Positions 1-10,746 are shown, numbered from the stretch's first letter. The stretch: DNA of 64,000 nucleotides from Sympetrum striolatum (GCA_947579665.1 OX388349.1:27312459-27376458), one strand, 5' to 3'. Notes: generated by a model not told the origin, from the sequence alone. A program made the numbers and translations.

Positions 1-449
1 TAATGATCCTTTAAAATAATTTTAGATATTCGTTGGTTGAACTTGTATTTTTGAGCTCTATTTGTAGGAAAAAAAAACATAAACACAGATTATATATTCA
101 TTTCTTTACACAAATAACAAATTTCAAAAATTGTAGGATCGTGGAAAATAAAATAATTTTTCACCATAATTTACCAAGATTGTATCTTTCATAATAAAAA
201 TAATACTTTTTTAGTCCAAGGACATACATAGGTATATATATAGGACACTTCAAGTATCAAAATCTTCAGCAAAAATATTACATAATTAAAATATCTACAG
301 TAGCATAGGCATATTATTTACTATATAAAGTCCAAATATTAATATGTATGAATACATTAATATGTATAAATACAAATCATGAATTTTTCTCACTCAAGAA
401 ATTATTTACCTTATAATAAGCTTTTATGATGAGAAATTCCCTTAAAACT
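1..449. other. AT-rich stretch, nothing recognised
   Basis: Very AT-rich sequence. I see no open frame, splice-site pair or repeat that I can support here. Confidence 0.5.
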
Positions 450-630
450 TTACAAAATTTTACATTCAATTAATTTTTTATAGAAACAGGTAGTTTGTTG
501 TATATTTTTAGTGCCATAGCCTCAAAACCTCTCTGATAGACTTAGTTTAACAGGGAGAGGTTTTGAGGTGATGGCACTAAAAATATACAAAAATTTTCTA
601 TAAAAATAATGTGAATGTAAAATTTTGTAC
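450..630. repeat. Foldback (long inverted repeat), MITE-like
   Basis: Two arms of about 80 bases are reverse complements of each other around a loop of about 19 bases near 535-553. The outer arms read TACAAAATTTTACATTCA on the left and its near complement ending at 630. The inner arms carry GTGCCAT and CCTCAAAACCTCTC, the latter matched by GAGAGGTTTTGAGG on the other side. A few mismatches and small gaps lie between the blocks. No open frame is present, so this would be a non-autonomous element or a hairpin-forming relic. I could not identify a clear target-site duplication. Confidence 0.75.
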
Positions 631-3339
631 TATTCTTTCAGATCAACAAACTTACAAAAATTTAATCAAACCTTTTGGTTATAGATAACTTTAAGATTTA
701 GTTGAAACAAGAATAATTTTCTTTAAACAATTGTATAAACATTTCAATAAATTATGCAACATGCATGAGCAAAGCATACTTGAAAGCCCTATAAAAGTGT
801 GATGAACCATTTATGAACGTTTAGTAGGTAATGCCCTTCCATGCAGGACTTACGTAAGACCACACACCATGGAAACAATTCCATCACAATTAGACTTCAA
901 TTTATCGTAACCTTTGAGAAATCAAATTAAGCCTTGATATCAGTTGCAAGTAGAAAATGGAGTTTACGATGGGGTAAATTTCGTACGAGGTAAGGCTATT
1001 GCGGTGGAGGAACTGCTTTGTAACACTTGTTCGCTGGACCATTGTGCTCTACGGCAGATGTGGCTGATATGGGTGTTGATGCTGAGGCAATTCCGATGCC
1101 GTATTTCCGATAAGGATAAAAGCCAATGAAATCAGTTCAATTGCGTGTCTTTCTTAGCTATGTGCTCAAATTGCTTCGTTTATCTTGTTGAATAGCTTTT
1201 ATACTCAATTCCATAAAAGTTCTCTTAATGATATCAAGTTTATTTAGTGATATGATGTAGTAAGAAAGTAACTGCACAGATGGCGCTAGTGAATATGAAT
1301 TTACTGGTTGGGAAGACAGAGAATGTGCATTAAAGTCAAGGTTTGTAATTACTAATCCGGTAGTTAATATTCTTTCTCAAAAAATAATATTTCCATCTTA
1401 AAGCTGTAAGACTAAGTCTCCATCAAAAATCAAAACAGAGACCGGGTGAGCCAAATTCATCAATCATCACTAATCTTATGCGGCCATCTACAATCATAAT
1501 ACGCTAAGAAAATTACTTAAGCATAACGATTGCAGTTTTTTTAACAGATTAAACGTCTTTATATCAATATATATTCAAAATACATTTCAGAAATAAATAA
1601 AATTCAGTGATCCAAGCATACGAGCCCAATACACATCTCAGCACTAGGCTTCAGTAATGTGCTTTCAATCTTTAAAATCTGCAAAGTTGTCTACCAAATA
1701 ATTACTTAATGAATTAAAATAACTCAAAGTAAATAAGCATGCATGCTTTCAAGTGCACTACATGTACGTTTCTTAATGAGATATGATAGAATAACTATGA
1801 TGACAAAGCCAATAAATATCATATTGCTACATTGGCCACAAAAAATGATAGCATATATTTTGAACACATCCTCGCTAGTGATAAAATTAAAAATTTATTT
1901 CATTCATTATTTAATTAACTCCAAGTTTATTATCAATTGATAATTAATATAGGTAAAATGGTATTATAAATTTATCAGAACATGTGCTTTATTCTCTTTT
2001 TAAATAATAAATCATCGAGAATTTAAAATTAATTCATTAGTATAATACGCAATATAATTCACTCACATTCTTCCAAATTTAAGCTACTAAATTCTTTTTG
2101 CCTGAAATGCAAATACAGCTATTCATCTAAAATTAACAATGAAAATATGCATATCCTATTAATAATGCTTAGTTCGGAAATGGAACTCTAGATTAAAAAT
2201 GCTCTTTGAGAAATGTTATGGCATATTTTCCCTATACATGCTCTTACGTCTTTTCATCTCGGTCATTTAAATTAATCTTCCTTCTATAAACTGGAGTGCA
2301 TGCTAGTCACCAATAAGTATCGTATGCCAGCAAATGGTCTTAATAATAATTGGGGTGTTTATTTAGTGCATGTATAAGTTTTTTACCATTCAGTAGGTCC
2401 ACGTGCCTTAAGATTCCCTATAGCACGCCATTTCTTCCGTTCTTGGCTGACACAACTCACCCTGTAAGTCATCTAACGTCTTCTGCATTTGCCTTCCCCT
2501 CAGTTTTTCCCTTGCATTCTACCCCCTGTTACTTCATATTCATCTTTATAAGTCCCTCTCCTCTCAATATTTGAACCAACCATTTCCTATGTCTACGCAT
2601 CATTACTTAAATTGATATTTTTATTCCACAAGCATCTCTAGCACCTCCGTGTTTGTTTTCCTATCAACCCATATGATATTTTTCTACTCAACACCCCATC
2701 AATATCTCGAAGCCTTCCTCCAATATTGTGTTCTTTTTTCATTCTCTAAGGTCCATGATTCACCTTTATATATATAGTATAAGAATTAACACCGAGGATT
2801 TTACCAATATATCCCTGATTCCTTTATCGAGATTTCTAGCCATCAACTCGCTTCGCTCAACAAAGATTTCATTGGACGAAACTCTTCTTTTCGAACCCCG
2901 TTATTGCATCATCCACCTCAATAAATTCCACTAACCAAGTATGATATTATTCTGTAAAGAACGTGTTTATAAATGCAATGTATTTGAATTTTTCACGCTT
3001 TGGAAAAACTTATGGGGTAATCTCTTAAAAGTGATATTTCCTGCAGATTCTCAATATTTAACATTTGAAACATAACTCAGTTCAGGAAAGAGTCATTGTT
3101 AAAAACTTTTTACTTGTTTCAATAATGAGTCTCATTGTATCTCACTACTACAAAGTTAAACCTAAACTCATCACTTGATAACTCATATCATTACATTATC
3201 CAAAACTCAGAGAATTGCCATCTTTAAAGTTGCAAAAAAATGAGGTAGCACCAGTCAAATCTTAGATTAGTTTCCAGTAAGAAAATAAAACAATCCATCT
3301 TCGATGAATCGGAGTGTAAAAAAATTATTATCAATTAGT
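631..3339. other. Gene-free AT-rich stretch
   Basis: Open frames here do not exceed about 75 codons and have no coding character or splice context. Around 2470-2570 the plus strand is pyrimidine-rich. I see no repeat, RNA gene or exon. Confidence 0.5.
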
Positions 3340-3870
3340 TACCGCGCCTCTGTCCTATTCCCTTTAATTTCACTCCTTAAGATCTCCTCCGGAAGAGATT
3401 TACTGACTGGGAAGAAAAAAATGAGAAACGGTGCCATTCCTCATCGGTTCTAATCTCTTCCCGTGTCATCCGCAGAATTAACTCGGCCGAATTTTTTTCT
3501 CCGGCTAACTTCTCCGTCCGTGGAAATGACTAATTTTTTCCATTCCGTCGGCTCTCCTCCGCTAATTAACGTCTTGGTTAACACAAAGTCTCCCAATTCG
3601 GCCGCCAGATGCCCTTCCGTTCGGTCGGAAATTGCTCCTCTGGGAGGAAACATCGAATCCGCGGTCGCAATGCATTTAACCCGCATTTTCAATAATCCCT
3701 TAAAGCCTTTGGAGTTCTCCGCCGCTACTTTCTTCCCAAAGAGGCCGACAACAACGCTGATTAATCTCCCATTCTGTTCCCTTCCGCTTCCGTCCTTTCC
3801 CTTCCGCACTCTCCCTTCCCTAACTCTCCTACGGTCACTTCTCCCAAGTTACTTCAATCAGCGGATGAGA
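3340..3870. other. CpG-richer pocket with overlapping chance frames
   Basis: About 500 bases clearly richer in G+C and CpG than the flanks. Open frames of 119 codons (minus, 3450-3809) and 167 codons (plus, 3463-3966) overlap almost completely on opposite strands. Neither has a recognisable domain, and both are rich in S, L, P and F or in charged residues, as low-complexity DNA gives. A conserved non-coding element, a promoter-proximal region or an untranslated exon is possible. A protein gene is unlikely. Confidence 0.4.
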
Positions 3871-4110
3871 CTTACTCTACGAAATTACTCTGTAGTTTCT
3901 CAGCTGTGTCTTCTAATGGAGGTAACATTTCCCGGTTTCATCCTTCATTCTTGCTTTCCGATTTGATAATTTATTCAAGTGAAAGAATTTTATGTAAATT
4001 TATTATTCGAGAAGGCTGTATAGTGTGGTTAAGGCTTTGTGCATCAAACTGTGGCAAGATTGAAATATTTATGTTAATTGAATTAAGGAATTAAAATGTA
4101 GAGTAATAAA

Positions 4111-5127
4111 TCTGATGTGGCCAGCACATAACTTTCTCCATATATAAGATGTAAATATTTATCTGCGACAGTATTTTCGAACTCTATATTCCATCTAAAC
4201 TTGGAAGATGAGTGATTAATTTATTTCATATTTTCTTTTACGTCACAAACATTATAAATAATGTTTTTTGGGACATATTCGAAGAAAAACGATGAAATTG
4301 GTCTTTCGCTCACAGCGCCCAGAGTGCCCACAGAATACGTAATCAGAAACTTCCGGTTTATCAGTATTTCATGAATAACTCCAAAACAATCAGTTAACCA
4401 AAAATATGTTTCATACAAAAGTTATAGCAAAATACATTACCTAAAACTTTTATAATTAATAGAATATACCAAAATATCAGATTAATGGACATATTTTTCA
4501 AAAACGGTAACGAGCTTCGAAAAGTAAAGCTCAACTTCCGGTTAACCGATTTACTCTAAAAAATAGATACCTCTAATGACACCAACCAAAGTACTTTAAA
4601 TGAAATTTGATGTTGATACAACAAATAGTTTTCATGTTAGAGCGCCCACCAAGTACATAATCAGCAACTTCCGGTTTATCAGTATTCCACGAATAACTCT
4701 TAAACAATTCGTGATACAAAAATATGTTTAATACAAAAGTTATATTAAATTATATTTTCTACAACTTTTTTTCATAATAGAATATACCTAAACATCATAT
4801 TTATGGAGATCTTTTGCAAAAACGGAAATTTGCTTCGACGAATAAAGCTCGACTTCCGGATAACCGATTTACTCCAAAAATTAATCAACTCTGACAGCAC
4901 ACACCACAGTACTATATATGAAGTTTGGTATTGAAACGACAAATAGTTTTCAGGTTAGAGCGCCCACTATCACACACACACCAAACACATACACAAAGAC
5001 ATCATTCCCAAAATGGTCAAAACTTGTTCTAGGGACCCCAAAACATGTATTTCCGTTGAAATCTCGAAGTCGATTTTTTCATGAAAATAATGTTTTCTCT
5101 ATACTTCGTATATGGAGAAAGTAAAAA
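4111..5127 (+). mobile_element. HINE/DINE-1-like non-autonomous element, copy A
   Basis: The element starts with TCTGATGTGGCCAGCACATA, followed by ACTTTCTCCATA. It ends with a hairpin formed by TTTCTCTATAC and its complement around TTCG at 5095-5124, then a short A run. The start and end therefore share an inverted ACTTTCTC motif (subterminal inverted repeat), and ATGTG/CACAT can form a second small hairpin at the start. Two internal units of about 318 bases follow each other, and a CA-rich microsatellite precedes the terminal hairpin. The same ends recur at 8626-9449 and 11755-12252 in the opposite orientation. Subterminal repeats, a 3' hairpin, internal tandem repeats and no coding capacity are known traits of Helentron-associated elements. 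The class assignment is inference; the repeat family itself is directly visible. Confidence 0.65.
4340..4975 (+). repeat. Two ~318-bp tandem units inside copy A
   Basis: The block AACTTCCGGTTTATCAGTAT recurs at a spacing of 318 bases (CTTCCGG near 4350 and 4668). Each unit also contains AAAATATGTTT, ACAAAAGTTATA, a second CTTCCGG block followed by AACCGATTTACTC, and the ending GTTAGAGCGCCCAC. The units differ by many substitutions, so the duplication is old or was inherited with the element family. Confidence 0.7.
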
Positions 5128-5579
5128 GGATCAACTACTTGGTCGATGTCTCTCTGCCGGAATTTTCGACAAAATTTAAACTCGTATTTAGCATAGAGTT
5201 CTAGAGTCTTGCAATACGACCCAAAAATATCAACGGCCTATGAATTTAGTTTAGATCAGATATCATAATCTGGATATTAATACTGTAAGGCATATTGCAG
5301 TGTGGAATAATTATAATCTATTCGTAATTTTTCGAATGAACAAATTTCATTTTCTTGCATCTAGAAGCACTGCTTTGAAATTACTGTAAATATTCTAACT
5401 GATTAACTTTGTAATTGTCTCATAAGACGACCCCGAATTTTGGGGGACTTCTTTATGATTCAACAATCGTCTATGCTGAGGAAATATATGGTAACTTCCT
5501 TTTAGTAAAACGAATTATGTTATATATAAATACAGAACACGGAATCAGGCGTAACTTTGTGGTAGTTTTTAATTATATC
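5128..5579. other. AT-rich stretch, nothing recognised
   Basis: One 60-codon plus-strand frame (5415-5597) runs into the foldback and has no recognisable character. Nothing else is seen. Confidence 0.45.
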
Positions 5580-5750
5580 AAAATCCATAGGTATTGAGGA
5601 AACTTTTAATAAACCACAGAAAAGGTACAGAAACGACCATGGTTTCGCAGCATGGCTGCATCATCAGACCTGATGATGCCATGCTGCGAAACCATGGTCA
5701 TTTCTGTACCTTTTCAGTGGTTCAGTAAAAGTTTCCTCAATATGGATTTT
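5580..5750. repeat. Near-perfect foldback hairpin, MITE-like
   Basis: Two arms of about 85 bases are almost exact reverse complements around a two-base loop at 5668-5669. Starting from the loop, CTGATGATG, CCATGCTGCGAAACCATGG, TTCTGTACCTTTTC and AAAAGTTTCCTCAATA are matched in both arms. There is one three-base gap and only a few mismatches. The outermost match is AAAATCCAT / ATGGATTTT. The near-identity of the arms suggests recent origin or arm homogenisation. It has no coding capacity. It could be a foldback/MITE element, or a source of a long hairpin RNA if transcribed. Confidence 0.85.
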
Positions 5751-6087
5751 AATGTATAAATATTAATATAAACATTTAGACCTTATTTATCATTTAACGA
5801 AATTGATGAGGAACCCAAAGAATTGGAGCAGAAAATACTATATATTGATGAGCTTATGTAATTTGTGCCAGTCTATTTTTGCAGCGTTATGTATTTTAAA
5901 TATAAAGCAAGACATTCAATGAGATTATTCGAAATAATTATTGGAATTGATCAATAGACACAATACTAGATAGCTATTGTTAACCTGGATATCTCTAAAA
6001 CGAGCAATGAACGACGAGCAACTAGCATGAAGAAAATCATACTAAAGTAACAAGCAATACAACATAATGAAAGAAAACGTGATGTAC
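5751..6087. other. AT-rich flank of the LTR, nothing recognised
   Basis: AT-rich sequence between the foldback and the LTR, with no open frame or repeat that I recognise. Confidence 0.45.
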
Positions 6088-6091
6088 ATAT

Positions 6092-6430
6092 TGTAACAGA
6101 AATCCCCATTTATAACTTGTATTGTGTGTATACTTTTTGTGTGATGATTTAGTAATTCAGTGCTGCGATTTCCGCGCGTGTTTTGTTTGTGTGATGTGAC
6201 ATTTGGACGCCCGAAGGCAGAAAAAGTGACGAGGGGGGCTTCTGAGGAAAGAAGCGGGGGCAGAAGGCCAGCGGTAGAAAGGAATGAAGGGGATAATTAA
6301 GGACGAGAAGGCTCCCCCGCTGACCGTTGACCCGAAGCACATGATATTCTATATTTCTCTGTATTTGATTTTATTTTGTCTTCAGAAATAAAGGAAGACG
6401 ATTTGCAGTTAACAAGTCTGATTTGTTACA
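6092..6430 (+). repeat. Long terminal repeat, 339 bp
   Basis: It starts with TGTAACA and ends with TGTTACA, a perfect seven-base inverted terminus of the TG...CA type. An AATAAA-type polyadenylation signal lies near 6387. The middle (about 6200-6320) is G-rich on the plus strand. Short minus-strand open frames at 6149-6342 lie inside it and are not genes. The start is fixed by the ATAT target duplication just before it, the end by the primer-binding site just after it. Confidence 0.8.
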
Positions 6431-6432
6431 TT

Positions 6433-6446
6433 TGGTGCCGTGACCA
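6433..6446 (+). promoter_or_regulatory. Primer-binding site, tRNA-His type
   Basis: Two bases after the LTR end the sequence reads TGGTGCCGTGACC. This is complementary to a tRNA 3' end of the form GGTCACGGCACCA, which is the known acceptor end of insect tRNA-His. Its position directly behind the LTR is what an LTR-retrotransposon primer-binding site requires. Confidence 0.75.
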
Positions 6447-6466
6447 GAATCGATTTGTTACAATAT

Positions 6467-6829
6467 TCACCAATACTTCACAATATTCTTACAAAAGAAG
6501 TTTCAATTTCTAGCTAGAGCAAATACCATTTTCATTCCATAATATTTATTTATATATATTATAAACTACCTATAATTTACCATGTATTTCTAAAAATACT
6601 TTGCCGTTACAGTTTTGAAAGAAATTTATAAATTCGCTCGCTGAATTTAGTCAGGAAGGAATCGCTAGAACACACAGAGTCGAATAAATGTAACTTTTTG
6701 CTGGGAAATAATAATGAATGAAACTTTCGGGACACTTTAAATTAAAGAAGCGTCAAAGCAACGAAAAGAAAATCTTTGTGTCCACAATTTCACTACGTTT
6801 TTTTAAAAAAGAGAGTTCAACGAAAGTTA
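6467..6829. other. AT-rich stretch, nothing recognised
   Basis: No open frame of note, no repeat and no exon signal seen. Confidence 0.45.
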
Positions 6830-7210
6830 CACTCCCTTTGATGAGTGACATCTCACCGAGAGGGACAAAAAGTGTTTAACCCTCGCGAGCTGACAACTTT
6901 TGCCAAGTTTTTCAAAAAGTGAGCGACAAAGTTTGCTGAAATGTGAGCCCTGCTCGTTCCGTTTGCGTCGCTCGTTAACGATTTCCTTTGTTCCCTTTCC
7001 GACGTCTTGTGTGTGAATGTTCACGCACCCTTGCGCTCTGTATGATTTCTAATGTCTCCCCAACCTTTCTTCGGCGTCGGAGAGAGCGTTTTGGTGGTGT
7101 TGTTCCTCTGGAAATATCGTCGCTTTGTCCCCGTTCCGCTTTGGAGTTCGCATATTTCGCATTGCAATCACCGCGTTCCTTCGTGGAGGAATTAATTTGC
7201 GTAGAATAAT
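6830..7210. other. CpG-richer pocket, function unknown
   Basis: G+C and CpG rise clearly above the flanks. Short frames on both strands (for example 6988-7209 plus and 7049-7240 minus) overlap and show no domain. It may be a conserved non-coding or regulatory element; the sequence alone does not show which. Confidence 0.35.
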
Positions 7211-8625
7211 TGACGATCTCAAATGAGCTCGGATTTGCAAAGTTTTATTCCTGCACGTGTATCTCGAATCTATTTATAGCCGAATGAGGAACAAAAAATA
7301 ATTGATTAAAATAAATAATTAGCGCGAACAAATTATGAAGTTCTGTGTGGATGGAATATAAACGACCCCTTTTTTATGTCTTTTTCTAATATTAGATCAT
7401 TTTCATCGATTTTTGTTCAAACAGCACTCATTTTCCTATATTTTTCTCTCGTAGGTTACTGCTTTAAATCATGACGCTATCAATAACGTTTTCAATAAAA
7501 TTTTCGTTATTGAAAAAAATTTTTACTAGCTATTGAATCTGTTGTGAAGCTCATTGAAAAGTCTTTTTTACCTTACGATGGGGACATAAACCCACAATAG
7601 CGAAGAAATAGAAATATTTCCAGCACATTGCGGTTAATTTTTCTAGCTTAACGTAAATACACGCCGGTTATTTGAAAATTAATTGGTAAGAAACAGAAAA
7701 ACTTTGGTAGCTTCCATTTGATGATATTACATTTATATGTACAAAGTCACAAGTTCTTCGACTTTTTAATCCCTCTCAATCTGAGAGAAAAATCTTTTTT
7801 TACTGTGAAACCAATAGATTATTTTATTTTTTTAACTAATATGTCTTGAAACTTCCGAAGGTTTTTCTCTTCCAATTCACACGCAAGTACGCATATCAGT
7901 ATTTCTAAGTCATCCATTGATTTCATTCCTTGAATATAACAATAAATGATATGAATTATGTTATGTACATGCAAATGCGCCCTTGTGATAGCATCTAATG
8001 AGTGATAGGTATGACGGAGACAGCGAATAATTTCTTCTAATGGCAAGGAAGTCTATTTGAGAGAAAGGATATATGGTAAATAGTTACTTGAAAAAATCCT
8101 AAATTGTAGAGATGAATACCTCGATTTTGCTTCATATCTCGTGATTGATTTTAGTAACATTTTTAAGAGAAAATCTCTTCTTAGACGCAAAAACCCCCTG
8201 CCACTCACCGAAAGATAGGGTATTTAGATGAACAAATCTTCATACAGGATTATTGGATATCAATTTTCAATATCAATCTTTGCTTAAAGGTTGGGATCTG
8301 AAAAATACCATTCTAAATTTTAGATCTAAAGATAAGCTTATTATGCTCTCAAATTCTCCTGTTTACCTAGTTATAGGAATAGCAGCAAAGTTCTTAATTG
8401 CCAATTGTATATCTCCAATGAATTTCAATTTACCTCGATAGACTTACACCTAACTGACCGCGTTTACCGAATACTCGTTTAATCATCAGCTTCTCTTTTG
8501 TTTCTGATCTTCGACATATGACAGCTTAGTTATTTAAACTTCACATGAGATAAGGTATAATATAGTATCATATCACTGATGTAGACCTAAGGATGATAAT
8601 TTTTATCTTATAAATTTTTACTTTC
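7211..8625. other. Gene-free AT-rich stretch
   Basis: Longest open frame about 75 codons (7819-8046, minus), without recognisable character. No repeat or RNA gene seen. Confidence 0.45.
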
Positions 8626-9449
8626 TCCCTATAGAGAAAGTATTGTATTCGCAAAAAAAATCGACCTCCAGATTTCAACGGAAATAGATAATTTGGGGCA
8701 CATAGAGTTCGTTTTCGCTATTTTCCCGAACATGTCTATCTGTGGTAAAAACGTTTGTGAGCGCTCTATATTAAAAAGTGATTATCCGATAATTTCCAAA
8801 TTTAAATTTTAGTATTTTCCTAATAATGCCAAGAGTTGACTAGTTTTTTATTAATATCGCTTAAACGGAAGTTGCGGTTTATCCGAAACGATATTTTGTT
8901 TCTTAAATATCTCTGTCAGAATGCTATGTAAGTATATACAATTAATTACAAAAGTTATACACAATGTACTTTACTACAACTTTGGTCTGAAATATTTTTT
9001 CGTTACATTTATTGTTTAGGAGTTATTCTTGAATAATGGTTAACCGGAAGTTGTTGTTAATCCAAAAATGGAAGTTTTTCATACATATCTCTGTCAGAAT
9101 GCAATGTAGGTACATACAATTACCTACAAACGTTATAGATAATGTACATTACTACAACTTTTGTTTGAAACATTTTTTGTTACACTGATTTTTGAGGTGT
9201 TATTAGTGAATACTCGCTAGCCGTAAGTTGTTTTTTATCCAAAAATTGTAGTTTTTCTTAAATATCTCTAACACAATGTTATACATTTAAATACAATTTG
9301 TACAAAAGTTATATATAATGTGTTTTACTACAACTTTTGTTTGAAACATTTTTTCGTTACACTGATTGTTTTTGAGTTATTTATATATTAGCGGCATAGG
9401 GTTCTGTTTTCAACAAATATGGAGAAAGTCATGTGCTGGCCACATCAGA
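8626..9449 (-). mobile_element. HINE/DINE-1-like non-autonomous element, copy B
   Basis: Read on the minus strand it starts with TCTGATGTGGCCAGCACATG and ACTTTCTCCATAT, as copy A does. It ends with the terminal hairpin ACTTTCTC-CCTA-TAGAGAAAGT (8630-8651) and a short A run. The interior differs from copies A and C: it is built from three tandem units of about 178 bases, so this is another subfamily sharing the same ends. No open frame. Confidence 0.65.
8866..9400 (+). repeat. Three ~178-bp tandem units inside copy B
   Basis: The blocks GGAAGTTG or GTAAGTTG, AAATATCTCT, ACAAAAGTTATA or a close variant, ACTACAACTTT and GAAACATTTTTTCGTTACA recur three times. The GTTG marker lies near 8871, 9050 and 9227, giving periods of 179 and 177. 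Units are degenerate but clearly related. Confidence 0.75.
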
Positions 9450-9829
9450 TTTTTTCTATAAGCAAATGCATTACCACTTATTACTAATGTTATTCCCATA
9501 GAGATTATTCAAAAATTCTGCGATTATAAATTATATACAATATACAGTATGTTATTTCTCAGTAATTAAAATTAACCGTACTTAGTGTTGCATGTAAGGA
9601 ATATTTTTTAAAAATAATTTAATGCCCGAAAATATTTTGAAAATGAAAATTTATCTCTTTAATAAAAATAAGTTTTGCAGTTGAAAAGTGGATTGCATTT
9701 AATAACTGATTTTATAAATCCATTTAGAAATAATTTGAATATCTTATCACAAAAAGCATTTCAATCATGGTCCTCGAAATTGGGCGTCATTCAAGCGAGT
9801 GTCGTTCAAAAGAGAAGTCCTCGTAAATT
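9450..9829. other. AT-rich stretch, nothing recognised
   Basis: No gene or repeat recognised. A 146-codon plus-strand frame begins at 9675 and continues into the pyrimidine-rich tract, but it has no domain. Confidence 0.4.
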
Positions 9830-10010
9830 TCAACACCTTTCCCTCCACGTCGTCCCTTTTTCAACCTTATGTTTCCTGTTTCTCCCAGGCCCTATCTCTT
9901 CCAGTCACTCCTTTCTTTTCACACCCTTCCATTACCCCGTTCCACCGTTTCTTCGCCAACTTTCTTCAATTTTCTTTTTTTCCCTCCGCGGCCTTACTTT
10001 GTGTTGTTAC
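9830..10010 (+). repeat. Pyrimidine-rich low-complexity tract
   Basis: About 180 bases are strongly biased to C and T on the plus strand. This keeps two overlapping plus-strand frames open (9675-10115 and 9799-10086), producing S/F/P/L-rich peptides with no domain. Compositional bias explains the frames better than coding. Confidence 0.5.
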
Positions 10011-10276
10011 ACGGGACGTAAACAAATCACCATGGCCCTCCTCGTCGGTGCTCCAAAAAGAAAAAGGATTTCCACTTGGAAAATAAATAATTCTTCCCCC
10101 CTATCGACGCATTAGGAGTTCTCACCTTAAAGTTTTTCGGAGGGACGCTGTTTGTCAGGCGAGAAAGTTGGGAGAATATTTAATGTCGGGCTCCTTTCCA
10201 ACTCCAAGGAGAGTTTCTTACTCTTTTTGGGAGTCAAGAGATTTACAAGAAAGGATTATTTGAGATCATTCTCTTA

Positions 10277-10440
10277 CAGGAGACACTGCACTCAAAGCTG
10301 TTACTTATCTTTGATCCAATTAATTAATTGGGCTGACGAATTTTGTATAACTAATAATCAGGAGACACTGCACTCAAAGCTGTTACTTATCTTTGATCCA
10401 ATTAATTAATTGGGCTGACGAATTTTGTATAACTAATAAT
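10277..10440 (+). repeat. Exact 82-bp tandem duplication
   Basis: Bases 10277-10358 and 10359-10440 are identical in all 82 positions by eye. The unit starts CAGGAGACACTGCACTC and ends TGTATAACTAATAAT. The lack of divergence in non-coding AT-rich DNA means a very recent duplication, or an assembly artefact. Confidence 0.9.
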
Positions 10441-10746
10441 GACCTTTTTCATTCTTCGGTTGAGTCTTCTACTGTCTTCAATCTTATAATTACTATTATA
10501 TCTCTCTTTAGAGTTTATTTTAGCCTTCATAGTAATAAAAATTATTCCATAATTTCAATTATCAGTTATTTGATCAATTAAATTGATTAACTAACGAATC
10601 CTGTGCAATGTATGATGGACTCCTACAGTTGCTTTGATGGGTCTTTCACCGTCTACAGAATCATATATTTACCATATAATATTTGAAAAGAGTTAATTAT
10701 AGCCTTCATACTCATAAAAACGGTTCTCAAAGTCGTAATTATGCCA
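10393..10746 (+). repeat. Degenerate ~177-bp tandem duplication
   Basis: Unit 1 (10393-10569) and unit 2 (10570-10746) align in the same order: TTGATC(C)AATTAA, then GACGAAT or AACGAAT, GTCTT near CTGTCT/CCGTCT, TAATTA, then AGCCTTCATA followed by ATAAAAA. Divergence is high, so this duplication is older than the exact 82-bp one that overlaps it. Confidence 0.5.

Larger units (their letters stand above)
6088..6466 (+). mobile_element. LTR retrotransposon remnant with PBS and target duplication
   Basis: Four bases ATAT at 6088-6091 are repeated at 6463-6466 and look like a target-site duplication. Between them lie a 339-bp LTR, a short primer-binding segment, and a second copy of the last 11 bases of the LTR (GATTTGTTACA, 6452-6462). 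The simplest reading is an inserted full-length element that lost its interior and nearly all of its 3' LTR, leaving the 3' terminus joined to the 5' leader. A 4-bp duplication fits Gypsy/Ty3-type or some BEL/Pao-type elements. No gag or pol sequence remains. Confidence 0.75.

Noticed and set aside
3450..3966. Overlapping 119-codon (minus) and 167-codon (plus) open frames
   Set aside because: They occupy the same DNA on opposite strands, show no domain and have biased composition. They are explained by a CpG-richer, stop-poor pocket.
6149..6342. Two minus-strand frames of 61-63 codons
   Set aside because: They lie wholly within the LTR and overlap each other in different frames. No gene is expected there.
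9675..10115. 146-codon plus-strand frame
   Set aside because: Kept open by a pyrimidine-rich tract, with a second overlapping frame in the same tract. No recognisable domain or splice sites.
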